Below, in pieces: positions 36,118 to 49,200 of a DNA stretch of 64,000 bases. The number at the start of each line of letters is the position of its first letter. Within the stretch, counting starts at the first letter, position 1. The translations under genes were made by a program, and so were the position numbers. A model generated the notes under the pieces. That model was not told where the DNA came from and made no database searches. It was given only the letters and a program-made list of their open reading frames with translations. Source of the DNA: Chamaecrista fasciculata (taxonomy: Eukaryota > Streptophyta > Magnoliopsida > Fabales > Fabaceae); assembly GCA_003254925.1 (NCBI GenBank), contig QANZ01012086.1, positions 235,312 to 299,311 of the forward strand, read 5' to 3'.

Positions 36118-38056
36118 CTATAATGTACCTCGCCTATCTTGCAAACCATAATATCTGCCTGGAGTTGGAGTTCTGCCACGTTTTCTCTTTGCCTGCAAAC
36201 TCAAAAGAATGCAGATAATAACATGGCACACGTTTTCTCTTTGCCTGCAAACTCAAAAGAATGCAGATAATAACATGGCACGTGGAAAACTATGCAATCC
36301 ACCAATTTTCTCGTTACTATCCCACAATTGCTCTTTCAAGCTCTATATAGTTTAATAAATTAACAACAAGGATGATGATATAGCCTACATNCATAATATC
36401 TGCATGGAGTTGGAGTCCTGCCACGTTTTCTCTTTGCCTGCAAACTCAAAAGAATGCAGATAATAACATGGCACGTGGAAAACTATGCAATCCACCAATT
36501 TTCTCGTTACTATCCCACAATTGCTCTTTCAAGCTCTATATAGTTTAATAAATTAACAACAAGGATGATGATATAACCTACATCTACGGAAACAATCATT
36601 AAAAAAAGGTAACCAGTGAGGATGATTCTCAATTTCTAGATTAACCTGTAACTCAAGCCATCATGGCATTTGGGAGCAACACTGCTCATCTGTTAAAGAA
36701 CTACACCTCCAGAGTTGACAACACAGTCCAATTCTTTTATTTTCACATTTCTCTTTTAAAATTAGAAGCAAACAGAACCAACTGACTAACAAGGCATTAG
36801 CGTTTTCTGTCATGCAGGGTTATGCAATAGGAAGAAGATGCATGTTTCTGTTACTAACAGAGTAAAGGGCAACGGGCAACACCCCTCAGCCATAACTCGA
36901 ATTTGAATGGATGACTATGAATGTCGATGCAGAACTCATGTCCGGAAGGGAAAGGTTCAACTGCTTAGAACCTAGATTGTGAATTTGGTGCAGCTACTGA
37001 GCTACACTGAGCGGAACTGCTGCCAAACTTATTAGGCAACATTTTAAGAAAGCAAAAGTTTAAGAAGTGATAGGAATAATACACTACAAAATATTTGATC
37101 ACACATAAATACACGATCCATTCTAACTATTACCTTTTCAACAGTTATTAATCGACCTTCAAAAACAGAGCGATTCAAGTATTTGATACAACGGCCAGCA
37201 TCCTCATTGGTTTCCATAGTGACAAAACCAAATCCACGAGATTCTTTGGAGCGAGGATCTGTAACCAGGTGGCAGTCAACAACCTAAAAGGAAGAGCAAT
37301 GTGTAATTTTCCCGTTGTTTTTAACAAAACCACTAGTCTGACAAGCGATACAATTATCAGCACAATTTAACAACCCAAAGACTGTATCCATTGGCATTAA
37401 CTATCCATTGACGTTAATATCCAAGATATTAACAAGTAGACTTGATTATTTAAGCTGATAGAAGATTATAATGTCACTCTCCATTCCCCAATTCTCCATG
37501 GTGCCGATACACAGCCATGGCGATGGATGACCAAGATAAACTATAAGAATGCCCTAAGCATAAACAATAGAAGTAGTACCTTTCCTTCTTTGCCGAAATA
37601 ATTCTTAAGATCACTTTTAGTGATTCTGGTGGACAAACCTGTGACATACAAATTATTTCCAGGATTCGAAGCATCTACAGAATCCTGACTCCTGCAAATG
37701 GGAACAACAAACTTAATCTTGAGGCAGAAGTGAGATACTTGGCCATGTTAGCAGATTATAACTTATAAGTGAGTGCACGTCCAAGGGACAGTAGCTTATG
37801 CATCAAATTAAACTAAGTATTTTTGCAGCTGGAGCAACTCCTCCTACACCAAGATAATGATCCTGACCTTGATCGATGGCCCCGCACAGGAGATTTACAA
37901 TCACGTGGTGAAGGCGACCTAGTAGAATAAGCAGGCAATGGACTGCTATGAGATGCATCATAACAATGATTTCAACAATACAATACAAAGGAAGTATTAG
38001 CCAGAATGAACTAAAAGGGAATTGGGAACTAACCTTCCTCTCCTTGTGTACGACAT
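36118..38056 (-). CDS. SR45a/TRA2-like RNA-binding splicing factor, short C-terminus
   Basis: Five exons, 38034-38056, 37868-37945, 37580-37691, 37134-37283 and 36118-36192, join in phase to 145 residues starting MSYTRRGS. An N-terminal RS-like stretch is followed by an RRM: RNP2 LYVTGL and RNP1 RGFGFVTM. After it comes AKRKRGRTPTPGRYYGL, the conserved TRA2/SR45a linker. The usual C-terminal RS domain of SR45a (total about 380 residues) is absent; the frame stops 10 codons after the linker. Either this is a short isoform or the 3' end is disturbed, because the last exon is repeated next to an N (36391). A 5' UTR exon probably ends at 38572 (CTTAAG|GTATAC). Confidence 0.8.
36149..36590. repeat. 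Repeated last exon of the SR45a-like gene, with an N
   Basis: The exon encoding AKRKRGRTPTP occurs at 36192 downward, partly again (intron side) at about 36226-36250, and again at 36437-36392. The ~200-bp unit 36230-36390 is repeated at 36421-36583, and the third copy is cut by the N at 36391. Copies differ by a few bases (for example PTPGRYY versus PTPCRYY). Confidence 0.85.
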
Positions 38057-38572
38057 CTATCAATTCAGAAAATAAAGCAATGTTAGACAATATTCAAGGC
38101 TTCAACATCATTCGAAAGCATGAAGTTTTATCGCCCGCAAAAGTAGATGTCTACAGATGTAAGGTACAGATGATCGCTTGATATGTTAGGTTTAAGAAAT
38201 AGTAAATTTTGAATATGTGCCAGATTGCAATTTATTTCACAGATATATTTCGAATGGGTAATACAAAGGAAGACACAGCAAGGCAGAATATGTGCCAGAT
38301 TGCAATTTACTTTCCCGCATTTTTTTTTTTGGCATCTCAAAACATGACAGGTGATGATACGATTGTTTTTCTCAAATAATCAAGAAAACCCAAACCCTAA
38401 AAGAACCACATAACAGGATATTCAACTAAATTCATGCTAAAGTAACGTCACGGGTAAATAAAAAAATAATTTGAATTTATACGATAATTGAACATCATAA
38501 AGACCTTTCCAGAGACACACAAAAAATGTTTCCAAGCAATATTGGTGAATACAATGGTATACCTTAAGAAAA

Positions 38573-39115
38573 CAACAACGAGTCAACTCAGATGACCTAG
38601 CTCGGTATCACAGGTTCCATTGGAGGACGATCAGAATTCAGAAGGCTGAAAACTGCATACATTGCAGTTAGCAGAAAGCAACTCTGCAATTTACGAAATA
38701 TGAATAGGAAAAAATAAAATAAAAATCTGCAAACGCAAGGTGGGACCTCGCCATGGACGCGCCAATTTTGTCCACCTCCATTGACCGTAACCTATAGCTT
38801 TTATTGGGCTCTAATATAGCCCAATGTCAAGTTTATGACATTAATGGCCCAAAAAAACAAGTTTATGACATTTACACTTTAAAAAAAAAAAGAAAGAGAA
38901 AAAAAAATCTTGTTGGTTATAAAACGAAAAGAAAATATGTGTGGTTTAATTCTTAGCAACAGGGACGGAGCCAGGTTTTATAGTTAGGGGGGGGGGAGGA
39001 ATTTTTGCTATAAAATAATTATATATTAAATTTATATCAAATAAAATATTTAATTAATATTATAAAAATATTAAATATATGTTTATTTTTAATTTATACA
39101 TATTTAGATAAATTT
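38573..39115. other. 5' flank of the SR45a-like gene
   Basis: It holds a putative 5' UTR exon on the minus strand (about 38573-38720), followed by AT-rich sequence with a G-run near 38986. No gene is seen before the gap. Confidence 0.45.
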
Positions 39116-39126
39116 NNNNNNNNNNN
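39116..39126. other. Assembly gap (11 Ns)
   Basis: A run of undetermined bases that cuts off the left end of the foldback element to its right. Confidence 1.
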
Positions 39127-40003
39127 AAAAAAAGAAAAGTTTTGTGATAATCAATGAAATTTTACCCTTCAGTTTCTTTCCTCCCGATGAACTCTTTCTC
39201 TCTCGATGAATTCTCTCACTCACCCTCTTTCTAATTTCTCTTTGATTTTCGGAACACTGACGGGAACTTCACAAGTCGAGCTCTTGAATCATCTTCCTTA
39301 GATCCAATTTATCGCCGCCTCCGCCTCCTACGACGCCTCCATCAACACCACCAAGAACCCCATCCTTGACGGCGGTATCCAGATTTAGAATCTGGCCGTC
39401 GCCGCCACCGTCGAAGCCAGGAACCTCGTCTCTCTTGGGAGGTTGATACATCGGCATTTTGAGAAATCGCCATATGGTTTGAGTTTGAAAATCTTTGCTA
39501 GTGTTTAGAAAATTTGTTGGGTTGTTTCGAAACTTTTACGGTGTCGATTAGTTATGGTTTTCGATACGTTTTGAAAATCTGAGACCATAGATCTCTTCCC
39601 CTTAGTGAGCCGATTCTAATCGGCGTTTTGATTGCTGATACGATGCCGGAAACGGTGTTTTGCGGCAGGTTAAATCTGCGGGTCGTTTGAAGTTTTTTTG
39701 GTGCTGGTTTTTCAACGCATAAGGAAGAAGATTAAGTGTTAGTGAATATTGTTTTTCAGTCCACCCTTTTGTGCATATTCGTTTTTGGTCCATTCTATTT
39801 TGTCAAGTTTATGTTATGATCCTTTACATTAAAAGAAAATTGGAGAGAGAGTTCATCGAGAGAGAGGAGGAGAGAAACTGAAGGGTGAAATTTCATTTAT
39901 TACCATGAAACTTTTCTTATTTTGCGTCAAAGTCCTCTCATACAAATAGGGAGTCAAACGCATAAAAAATTAATAGTTAGGGACTTAAAATAGTATTTTA
40001 GCC
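39127..40003. mobile_element. Pack-MULE-like element, left end lost in gap
   Basis: The left arm (from 39127: AAAAGTTTTGTGATAATCAA, then the 'acccttcagtttctttcctcc' block) is inverted relative to the right arm (about 39840-39920: GAGAGAAACTGAAGGGTGAA, then TTTCATTTATTACCATGAAA). The right arm goes on to TATTTTAGCC at 40003, like the GGCTAAA ends of the MULE-type MITEs here. Between the arms is a captured host gene fragment (next entry). The target-site duplication cannot be checked because the left end falls in the N gap. Confidence 0.6.
39269..39457 (-). pseudogene. Captured 5' fragment of a U-box E3 ligase gene (PUB30/31-like)
   Basis: A 62-residue frame starts MPMYQPPKRDEVPGFDGGGD, continues LDTAVKDGVLGG and KLDLRKMIQELDL, and then stops. 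As I recall, this matches the N-terminus of plant PUB30/PUB31-like proteins, where the U-box (FICPISLEPMQDPV) follows directly. Here the U-box is missing and the sequence runs into the element arm, with EVPSVF-like codons surviving in another frame. About 250 bp of apparent 5' UTR lies upstream, so the fragment came from genomic or unspliced sequence around the start codon. It cannot encode a functional ligase. Confidence 0.6.
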
Positions 40004-40447
40004 AAAATTTCCGTCAAATTTTGAANACTAACTTTGTGTCATTATAAAACAATGCCACATTAACAACTTCGTTAAAAATTAGATGGAAAGACTAACTTTG
40101 ATAATGGTAACATTTGTGAGGGACCAAAATGAAAAAAAAAATAAAAATGACCGAATTAAGAAAATAAATTAGATAGTTAATAGTGTTGAATGTTGAGGTA
40201 ATTTATAAGGGAGGATTCCATGCAACTCCAAAAGTGACAGTCAATAAAACTGTACGGTGACTCTTGGAGTTGTCATCTCCATTGTGGCCAAATTTTGAGC
40301 TTTTTATTTTCCTCTAATACAATTTGCAGCTCAATAAATTATGTTATCTACAAAAGGCAAAAAAAAAAATGTTAGGATGGGGGCCACCACTAAGCCATTC
40401 ACATGGGCCATGGCCCATGGCATTGCAGTGAAGCGTAGTAAAAAATT

Positions 40448-42128
40448 GAGCAAACCCCCTTTTTGGTCCCTCAATTGTTACTGAGTCGAGGAATCGGTCC
40501 TTCAATTGTGGGAAACTACAACTCAGTCCCTCAATNTTCATTACATAATTTTCTCATTACCATTTCATTACATAAAATCATCATTTCATTACCTACTTCT
40601 AATCCAAACACACCCTTAGTATCCTTACTGAAAATATGAAGAATATTGACTGTATTTTAGTCGCATCTGATAGATTTCGCATTTCTTGATAATGAAAAAA
40701 ATAAAGTAATACTTAAGTCAACAATTACTAAACTCTTTTTTATCTTATTTTTTCAGGTTTAAATCCACATCAACCAAAATCAATTCATTTTGCTTGTACA
40801 TTTGGAATTACAAATTTGCTTGATAGAACAGGACGTTAAAATCACCGGCATACCTTTATTGACACTGACTGATGGAAAGAGCAATAAGAAAAATGTTTTT
40901 TGGCCTCAAGGTTTTGATATAGTTGCCTATGCATAACTGTTCCTTTTCTTTTTGTTTTTTTTTTTAAAGTTGCCAATGCAAATTTTGAACTAATATATCA
41001 ATAATCAAAATCTGAGGTAGTACCATAGTGACACACGACATAAGGTGAGTGATTTATTAAAAAAATAATAATAAAAGAGAGATGAAAACTTAAAAGTTAG
41101 GCTAATAAGAGACTTTATCTTTGAGTTTATTTGGAAAGTTATAGGATAATCTAATGGCGGCACTATAAGAAAGATTGAATCCAACATTTAAATTAGAATT
41201 TGTTAAAGAGGTGAAAATAAGAGTTTGAAGGGATAAATGCTCTATTTTTGTTACCGTTTTGGAATATATATTTATAGAGAAAAAGGTAGAGTATAATTTA
41301 TAGTGTAATATATGTGGTTGATGATGACTAATGAATATAATGTTAGATTTTTATAAAAAATAAAAGAATGTAGTATAAGGTAAACATACCAAAATTTAAG
41401 AGATTTTGTTTGGAAAAATCACAGTGGCAGGCTCTGTTTGGCGGCAATATAAGGATATAAAGTAAAATATTTTACAAGAAAAAAATTGTGAGGGACAGGA
41501 AAAGTGAGTGAGGGAATATAAAGTATGTCAAGATAAAAAATGTTAGGTGTAAATAAGATATTAGATGGAAAGTAAAGTAGGTACAAAATTAAAATTACTG
41601 AAATACCTTTGTTTTATAAAACAAATTACCAATGAGAATAAATGGGAGGGGCAAATATGAAATTTCACTCCAAATTTCATAAAGCAAAGTGGAATTGCGG
41701 ACTTAAAAGGAGGGAAATTTTTTTTCAAGATTCATTGTAAACCAATTTACAATGTAAACCACTTTACAAGGCCCAAAATACACCACCAAACAATGGGGAT
41801 CATTGCATTTTGTGCCTTTTACATTATAAACCCATTTTTCATCTCTACCAAACAGAGCCAGAGTTTTTCCAAAAAATAATAATGTTCATAATACAAATAG
41901 GTGATCAACTCAAAATATATCACTTGTCCTCCACTCTCATCGACGTGAGACCATTGATGACCTTTAGTTGGGAGGGCTTATCTCTGCTTGGATATGCACG
42001 AATTATCTTTGTGTGAGATCCTAAAATTTTATAGTATAATTTNGAGGGACTGAGTTGTAGTTTCCCACAATTGAGGGACCGATTCCTCGACTCAGTAACA
42101 ATTGAGGGACCAAAAAGAGGGTTTGCTC
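40448..42128. mobile_element. MULE-type foldback element (1.68 kb as assembled)
   Basis: The 88-bp left arm (GAGCAAACCCCCTTTTTGGT...) and 85-bp right arm (...AAAGAGGGTTTGCTC) are almost perfect inverted copies. An exact 9-bp duplication, TAAAAAATT, lies at 40439-40447 and 42129-42137. Each arm ends internally at a single N (40536 and 42043), so the 1.5-kb interior is a separate contig and may not belong there. No transposase is seen. Confidence 0.8.
41431..41858. mobile_element. Nested short foldback element (428 bp)
   Basis: It begins GCTCTGTTTGG and ends CCAAACAGAGC and is flanked on both sides by CAG (41428-41430, 41859-41861). The inverted ends are only 11 bp and the target repeat is 3 bp, so the class is uncertain (CACTA- or Harbinger-like). 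Confidence 0.45.
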
Positions 42129-42137
42129 TAAAAAATT

Positions 42138-42552
42138 TATGATTCTTACATGTGATAGGAAATTAGGAATCCAAATTTACAACAAATCATATTTTTGTTA
42201 TTACTCTTTATGGTATATTTATTAATTGAAAAAGACTGACGACGCTACGATGTCGTTTTGAATGGACTTATGCGCTGCGTTGCAACCTGCAGCTTGCAAC
42301 TTGCAATGTTCTGTCTGAGTCCTTACAATTACAAATGTCCAAAACCAACCTGAGGTTTCTGGAATTTTTTTTGTAAGCGACGGAGCAAAAAGGAGGATAA
42401 AAATTTCGTCTTTCTTTGTTCTCGTTTCAATGTTAATCGAGCATAGTTATTATGGCGCATTCGACATTCCAGATTCAATCGAAATGCGAAGCAGTTTAAT
42501 TTTCCAGTGAGTTCTAGCTAGAAGATTGAACCTGTTTGAGCTGAAGAAGAAG
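42138..42552. other. Promoter and 5' UTR of the trihelix-like gene
   Basis: Non-coding sequence between the foldback element and the ATG at 42553. An in-frame extension upstream of that ATG has no ATG. Confidence 0.5.
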
Positions 42553-44722
42553 ATGAAGGAGGAGAAAAATGGCGAGGAATCGCTTTCTGGTCCTCGACGC
42601 ACACGATCTCAAGTAGCTCCAGACTGGACCGTAACGGAATCACTCATTCTTGTCAACGAGATTGCTGCCGTTGAATCGGATTGTTCGAAAACCCTATCGT
42701 CTTACCAACAATGGAAGATAATAGCAGAAAACTGTGCCGTTTTGGATGTTTCGCGCGGCTTGAATCAGTGTCGAAGGAAGTGGGATTCCTTGTTTGCTGA
42801 GTTCACCAACATCAAGGCTTGGGAGTCAAAGTCGACCCGCGAATCGTACTGGTCTTTGAAAAGTGAAAGGGCTAAGAAATTTGGGTTGCCTGAGAATTTT
42901 GACCATGAATTGTTTAAGGCAATTGATGATCTTGTCAAAGCACGAGATGAACGTTCTGAGACTGATCCAGAGAACGATCCAGAAGAAGAGACTGAGGTGC
43001 TTGAATTGAACAAAGAAATGGGTAGGTGTTTTCTCACTTAGACTAAGATTGTTGGTCAATTTCTTTCTGTTCAATTGCTTTTGCATGTTAATATTTTTGT
43101 AATAGCCATGAAAATAAAATATATACATGACCAATGTTTCAATTAAATATACAAAAACTCACGTCACACCAGCTGCTATGTTTTGCCAAATTGCAACATT
43201 GGTCATAATCTAGAATTATAATTAGGTTGCATTTTCAGGATTCCTGCATACATTTAGAGGCACTATGCTTGTGCTTACTAGTAGGGTAATATTATATTAT
43301 ATCTTATGAATGCCAATGCCTCACAGAGCGAGTACTGGTAAAAGTAGCATTCCTTTTGCTATCTTGTTTCCACAACTAAAATCTGTGGCCCAAATTATTG
43401 GGAAAGAAGTAATGTGCACATATGTGGAACTTAATGCTAAACTTGCAACATGTGCACATTAATAGAATCACTTTACAAGCTACTAAAGCTGATATAAGTT
43501 TACTTAAATTTTTACAATAACAATTTCTGATCATTTTGACTCAAACATTTGTGAGGACGCAGAGTCCAAACATGTTATTTGCTTGCAAAAAAAAAAAAAG
43601 AAGAAGAAATAGAAGTATTAATTAATGCCAATGTCATAGCCGACCAGCTTCTAAGTCAGAATCTTTAAATTGGCACTAATTGTGCCAATGTTATTTTAGT
43701 TCTTGTTTTAATTCACAGTGATGTAACAATGTGGTATAGCCAATTAGCCGTATAAGTATGTTTGATACCCTTGTTTCGGTGCTGACTGCTGACTGATGAA
43801 TTATTCTTATTCTATTCATTTACAGAGTTAGCAGTGAAATATGAAATTTCTGTTGTCCAACTCGTGTAGTTTTGTACCTTGGCTGTTAGTAACAAGCTGT
43901 AGGGTCTTCTAGTTAATTTTAATTTCTTTTGTAGTCATAGAGGAGTCTGACAAGGTGTTTGCATGCTACTTAATCACCTTGATGTTTTGGCTAGGCTAGC
44001 TTAAATATATTTCAAACCTCACACTTATACAGTAAATGCTATCTTGATTATATTGAAGCAATGAATGGAAATAACTTCTGGCTATGTTTTCTTTTTCCCA
44101 ACGGGAGTATTACCACTTAAGTTATTTGTTGTAGTCTCCCTACCCTATGCTTGAAGTTCCCATTGATAAACTTCTATGAATTTGATTATTAGGGACCCAA
44201 AGAAAAAGGCATCGTAGTAAACCCCAGAGAAGTGCAGAAAAGCTTAATAATTGCCTTCCAGGTGAATCCTCCAAAGAACACTTTAAAGAAATGGCTCAGA
44301 AACAGTCCATTGTAGAAAGGCCTGCAAGAAGGCAAAAGCCAGAAAAAAAAGATCTAGGAGATGATTATCTGAAAGACTTGGCAGAGGAGAAATCTAATTT
44401 GAAATGTACAGAAGAAAGGCCTTCAAAGGTTGAGTTAGAAATGCCAGTAAAGAGCCTTGCTGAAGAAACACTTCATGATCACCACGATAAGGAATCGATC
44501 GATGAAAAGGAGGAAACCTTGGCTCTGAAGTTGCAAGAGTTGGCAGAAGAGATTCAAGCAATTGGCACCGAAACAGAAGACAATGAGGCAGCTAACTCAC
44601 AGAATGTTGAGGAATACCGCATTGAATTTACAAGACGCCAGGGGGACAAGCTCATAGCTAGTCTTGGAGATTTTGCAAACACCCTTAAGCAATTTTGTAA
44701 TCTTCTCCAACAATGTAAATAA
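42553..44722 (+). CDS. Trihelix (Myb/SANT-like) DNA-binding protein
   Basis: Two exons, 42553-43021 and 44193-44722, join in phase to 332 residues. Residues ~20-105 form a trihelix-type domain with spaced tryptophans: VAPDWTVTESLILVNEIA, YQQWKIIAENC, NQCRRKWDSLFAEF. After an acidic linker (SETDPENDPEEETEV) comes a basic patch (TQRKRHRSKPQRS) that could be a nuclear signal. The C-terminal half is Glu/Lys-rich and probably coiled coil (ETLALKLQELAEEIQAI). A nuclear transcription regulator is expected; the target is unknown. Confidence 0.78.
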
Positions 44723-45536
44723 ACATTACTGTCCTTTTCAATTGCCTTCTGTTAATGTTATGTAACTGAATGTGAAATTATTCTTTCTTGAAGAGCAAGA
44801 TTTAATCATCAAATTAATAGATAAATTTTAAAACAAAACAAAACATTCCTCTAAACTTACGACAGATTTTTGTAGCGCAAGTTGTTGCTAAAGGAAAAAT
44901 TGAATCAATGAGAACTGCTTCTCAGTTCTTATCCTGACATTTCTCCTCTTCACAACAAGCTTACTCAATCAAGCATCGAGGCAGATCAATCAGACCCAGG
45001 AATGATCTGGTTAATAACATGAGAGGTTAGATTGATCGCTTCAGTTAACATAGAAACATACTAACATACGTGCATCAAATATTGCAGCACCCTTGAGGTC
45101 TCCTTGAACAACAGAAAAATATACTAAAATATTTGTATATTTATTACTTATATAATATAACAAATGTTCTTCAATGTGTATTTTATTAGACTGAAATTTT
45201 GGAAAAAAAAATTATTTAACAAAAGTAATTTATAAATTTCAATGTAGAATAAATACGATTAAAATACAAAATTGAGAAAAGTATTTTCCAATAAATCATA
45301 TTTTTAATAAAAGATTAATATTTCTTTGAATGAATTTTAGTTGTCAATTAAATTATTTGTTTATGCTTTAAACTCATTAAAAAATTATATAATTTGATAA
45401 AAAGTAAAAGGGCTTTTAGTTTTTACTTAAGCCTTGTATTTTATTTTTGGGTTCATGAACAAATTAAACAAACCCAAAAAGAAAGGCCAGAAACCGTAAG
45501 CCTTGTATTGATAAATTACAAAAAAGCGACACAAAT
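44723..45536. other. 3' flank of the trihelix-like gene, intergenic
   Basis: Non-coding and AT-rich; no repeat structure seen. Confidence 0.5.
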
Positions 45537-45609
45537 CGACTCCACTGGGGATCGAACCCAGAATCTCTGGTTCCGTAGACCAGCGCCTTATCCATTGGGC
45601 CATGGAGTC
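45537..45609 (-). tRNA. tRNA-Arg (anticodon ACG)
   Basis: Read on the minus strand: acceptor GACTCCA pairs with TGGAGTC. The anticodon stem CTGGT/ACCAG has loop CTACGGA (anticodon ACG, read as ICG). The T-arm is CTGGG-TTCGATC-CCCAG and the discriminator is G. There is no intron. Confidence 0.95.
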
Positions 45610-46235
45610 TTAGTTATTTACTCAATTAGAGTCTTAGTAAAAGTAGTAAACAGTGAAAGTGATTGCTATGTGAACCACTCTGTAAAGTTGCATAAACCCA
45701 TTGATTACTGCACCATTGTAGTATTCTTCTACATTAGTAAAGTTGTATTTTATTGGATGAAGTGTGTTGAGGTTAATGACGTGGATTAATTCATCTGGTA
45801 ACAGAGACAAACATAACAATGAATTTACAATGGATATATAATTATGCATATGTTTTATAAGTAATCAATTGGCATACACAATAGTACAGTACACATGTAA
45901 GAATAAAAAAGTACTCGATCAAAATAAAAGGTGGCAAATTAAGTAGATGTCTTTTTTTTTTGGCCAAAAAATTAAGTAGATGTTAACTTCAGAAAATTCC
46001 AGACAAACGCAGTCAATAATTTATTTCTCATTAGTGTAATAGACAAATTAAATTATACACCGTCTTTTTTCAAACCCCCCAAAAAAAAACACCGTATTTA
46101 TCCCATAATCTCTCCTCAAACTCCCAAACTTTCAAGCTTACATGCAAAGCTGCAACGAACTCCTATATATATATAACTAATAACTTGCTTATTTATTTGA
46201 AAAGCAAGGGTTTGGTTATGTAGTTGAAGATTTGG
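45610..46235. other. Intergenic; 3' flank of the DUF3537 gene
   Basis: No gene is supported; an ORF crossing the tRNA is fortuitous. Confidence 0.5.
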
Positions 46236-49200
46236 TCAAGACAAAACAACAACCTTACTAAGAATCCAGAGTACTAAAGAAAACTCAAAGGCAAACAGAG
46301 TATGAAGCAATCCTCGATCCAGCGCGAATCCATACAACGTTACTCCTCCATTATTATGCTGCAAATACGTCACTGCATATATATACATATATATAATTGA
46401 GTTCATGATGAGTGATGAATGAATGAATGAATGAATTGAAAACTGAAATGATATGAATGAAATCTGACCTAAGGCTTGTCTGGTTTGGAATGAAGATGGT
46501 TGTTGTGGGGTTATTGACATGTATATGTCGGAGGAATCATCAGAATCACTTCCACCACCAGCATCATCAGTACTGTCAGGCACGTGAGATTTCCATTGGT
46601 CTGAGTCTAAGTCAGAGGATGCGTTAGTGACAAGCATGTGCCATTTGGTAGCAATTGAGACTATCCCTTGAGCTCTGTGTGTGATTCTGGCAGCACCCAT
46701 TAGGCACAAGAACAACCCACTTAATTGCACCACCGAACATATCTGCATTTTCCAATCAATTCAATTCAAGTTTAATTAACAGTATATTACCAAATCCAAC
46801 TTGAAAGATGATAACCTTTTCGATTTATTCCTTGTAAGGCAAAATTATAAGATTTAGTTTTTCATTATAAAGCAAAATATATACTACTTAACATTAAATG
46901 AAAAAAATTATTCTAAATTTTGTTGAAACTTAACAATTAATTAATTATATTAATCATTAAATTTGAAGTAGTATTTTAATAAAATAATCAAATTGATATA
47001 GTTACATGTTTAAGGAATTAAATCTTATAATTTTATTTTGAGTCAACTAATGATGATCTTATCTTTGAAAGATAAGAAATTTCTCAATTTAATTCTTAAA
47101 AGTCCCTAAAACATACAATTAAAATCAATTTGATCAAATTATTAAGATAATACTTCAAATTTAATAGTTAATCTAATTTTCTAATTTTAGTTGTTGAGTA
47201 TAATGTCAATAAAATTTAGAATCATATTAGATTTGTCATTAAATTTTAATTAATATTATTAAAAAAATGGCTAGCTTGATTGTAATTGCATCTTATGGGG
47301 ACAAAATATTATAATTTTATCTTTTAGGACTAAGTTGATAAATTTAGTATCTTTCAGAGACTAAATCATTAATTTATTCCTTGACTTTTTAATGCCTATA
47401 CATTGAGAAATTTATACTAAATCATTACGTTACCGTTTAATTAATGAATGCTAAAGTGCACTTTTGGTCCCATAACTTTGGAAAAAGTATCAATTTGGTC
47501 CCATAACTTTTTTGTTGCAATTTTGGTCCCATAACTTTGGCAAAGGTCTCAATTTGGTCCCATAACTTTTTTTGTTGCAATTTTGGTCCCATAACTTTTG
47601 AAAATGTCTCACCGTTGGTCCCAATACTGATTTTCATCCATTATCTGCCGCTAAAGATGATCTGACATACTGAGTTGGATGATAACGTGGCAAATATGGG
47701 TGAAGTTATGAGACATATGAAAATCAACTTGGGACCAACATTGAGACGTTTTTAGAAGCTATGGGACCAAAATTACAACAAAAAAAGTTATGGGACCAAA
47801 TTGAGATATTTGCCAAAGTTATGGACCAAAATTGCAACAAAAAAAGTTATGGGACCAAATTGAAACCTTTGCCAAAGTTATGGGACCAAAAGTGCACTTT
47901 AGCCATTAATGAATGAATGAACTTTCTCACCAGAAGATCGCCAGAATTGAAGAAGGTCTTGTCAGATTTGGAAGCCAAAACCAGCAAGAGAGCACCCAAG
48001 TGACTAACAGTGATAGTAACCAAACATCCAATGATAAAGAACCTATATCTGTGACTCGTAACAGAGAGTTGTTTTCTAATCTTAACATGTTCACTGAAAA
48101 TAACGTTGGCGTGAGACCCACTACATCCTTCGAAGAGCTTATAAACGCCTTCGAATCTCAGAATCTGAAGCTCACAGGTTAGGCGAAACAGGACACACAC
48201 AAGCAAGAAGAGGCCTGTTCGATAGACCCAAGAAAGCAAGACGAAGACGAAGACGATGGAGTTAAGTGGAAACCCAGGACTTATGTGAGGGACAGAGAAT
48301 TTGACGGCAGAGAAAAAAATGATCTTGTGGACAAGCTCCACGAAGAAGGAAGGTAGGATTATAGAGGCTAAGAATCTGAAGGCTTTTTCTAGCTCGCGTG
48401 AGTATCCTCGTTGAACGTAAGTTGTGTCATCTTGTAATATGTCCAAGAACAGAAGCTGCCTAAGCCCATACCTGCCAATTTCCACAATTCAGAAATTGAA
48501 TGAAACAGAGCAATAAAACTTTGTAAATAGCTTTTTGGACAAAGTACAAATTTGGTCCTATATCTTTTGATCAGTTTCCGATTTGGCCCTGTATCTTTTT
48601 TTATTGCAGTTTTGATCCTATATCTTTGCAAAAGGTCCAAATTTTGGTCCCGTATCATTTTTGATCTCATATCTTTTAGTTAAGTTGCATAATTAGTTAC
48701 GTATCTTTGCAAAAGGATAAATCATTAGTTGATCCTTTTGTAAAGATGTAAGATCATTTCTAAATTTGACCCAAAGATATAGAATCAATTATGCAATTAA
48801 CCCAAAAATAAAGGACCAAATCTGTATCAAAAAAAGATATATGACCAAATTGGGACATGACCCAAAAATATGAGACCAAAAGTGCAACAAAACAAGATAT
48901 GAGACCAAATTAGAAACATAACAAAAGATATGGAACCAAATTTTCACTTTAGCCTAGCTTTTTTTAAAGGGAAGAATATAATACACTCTTCAACTATAAT
49001 TTTTTGGCCTGATCTTCAACTATAATTTAGTTGTACATAGTTTCCTTTATCTATAAAACTTTGCAAATAGTTTTTTTTTTTTTAACATGGCTTGATTGGG
49101 AATAGTTTCATCAACTATCAAAATTAGTGAATACTATCCTTTAACTATGATTTAGTTATAAATATTCTCCTTAATTATAATTTAACAAATAACCTTTAAA

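Noticed and set aside
45394..45789. 131-codon ORF on the plus strand
   Set aside because: It runs straight through the tRNA-Arg gene and has no domain.
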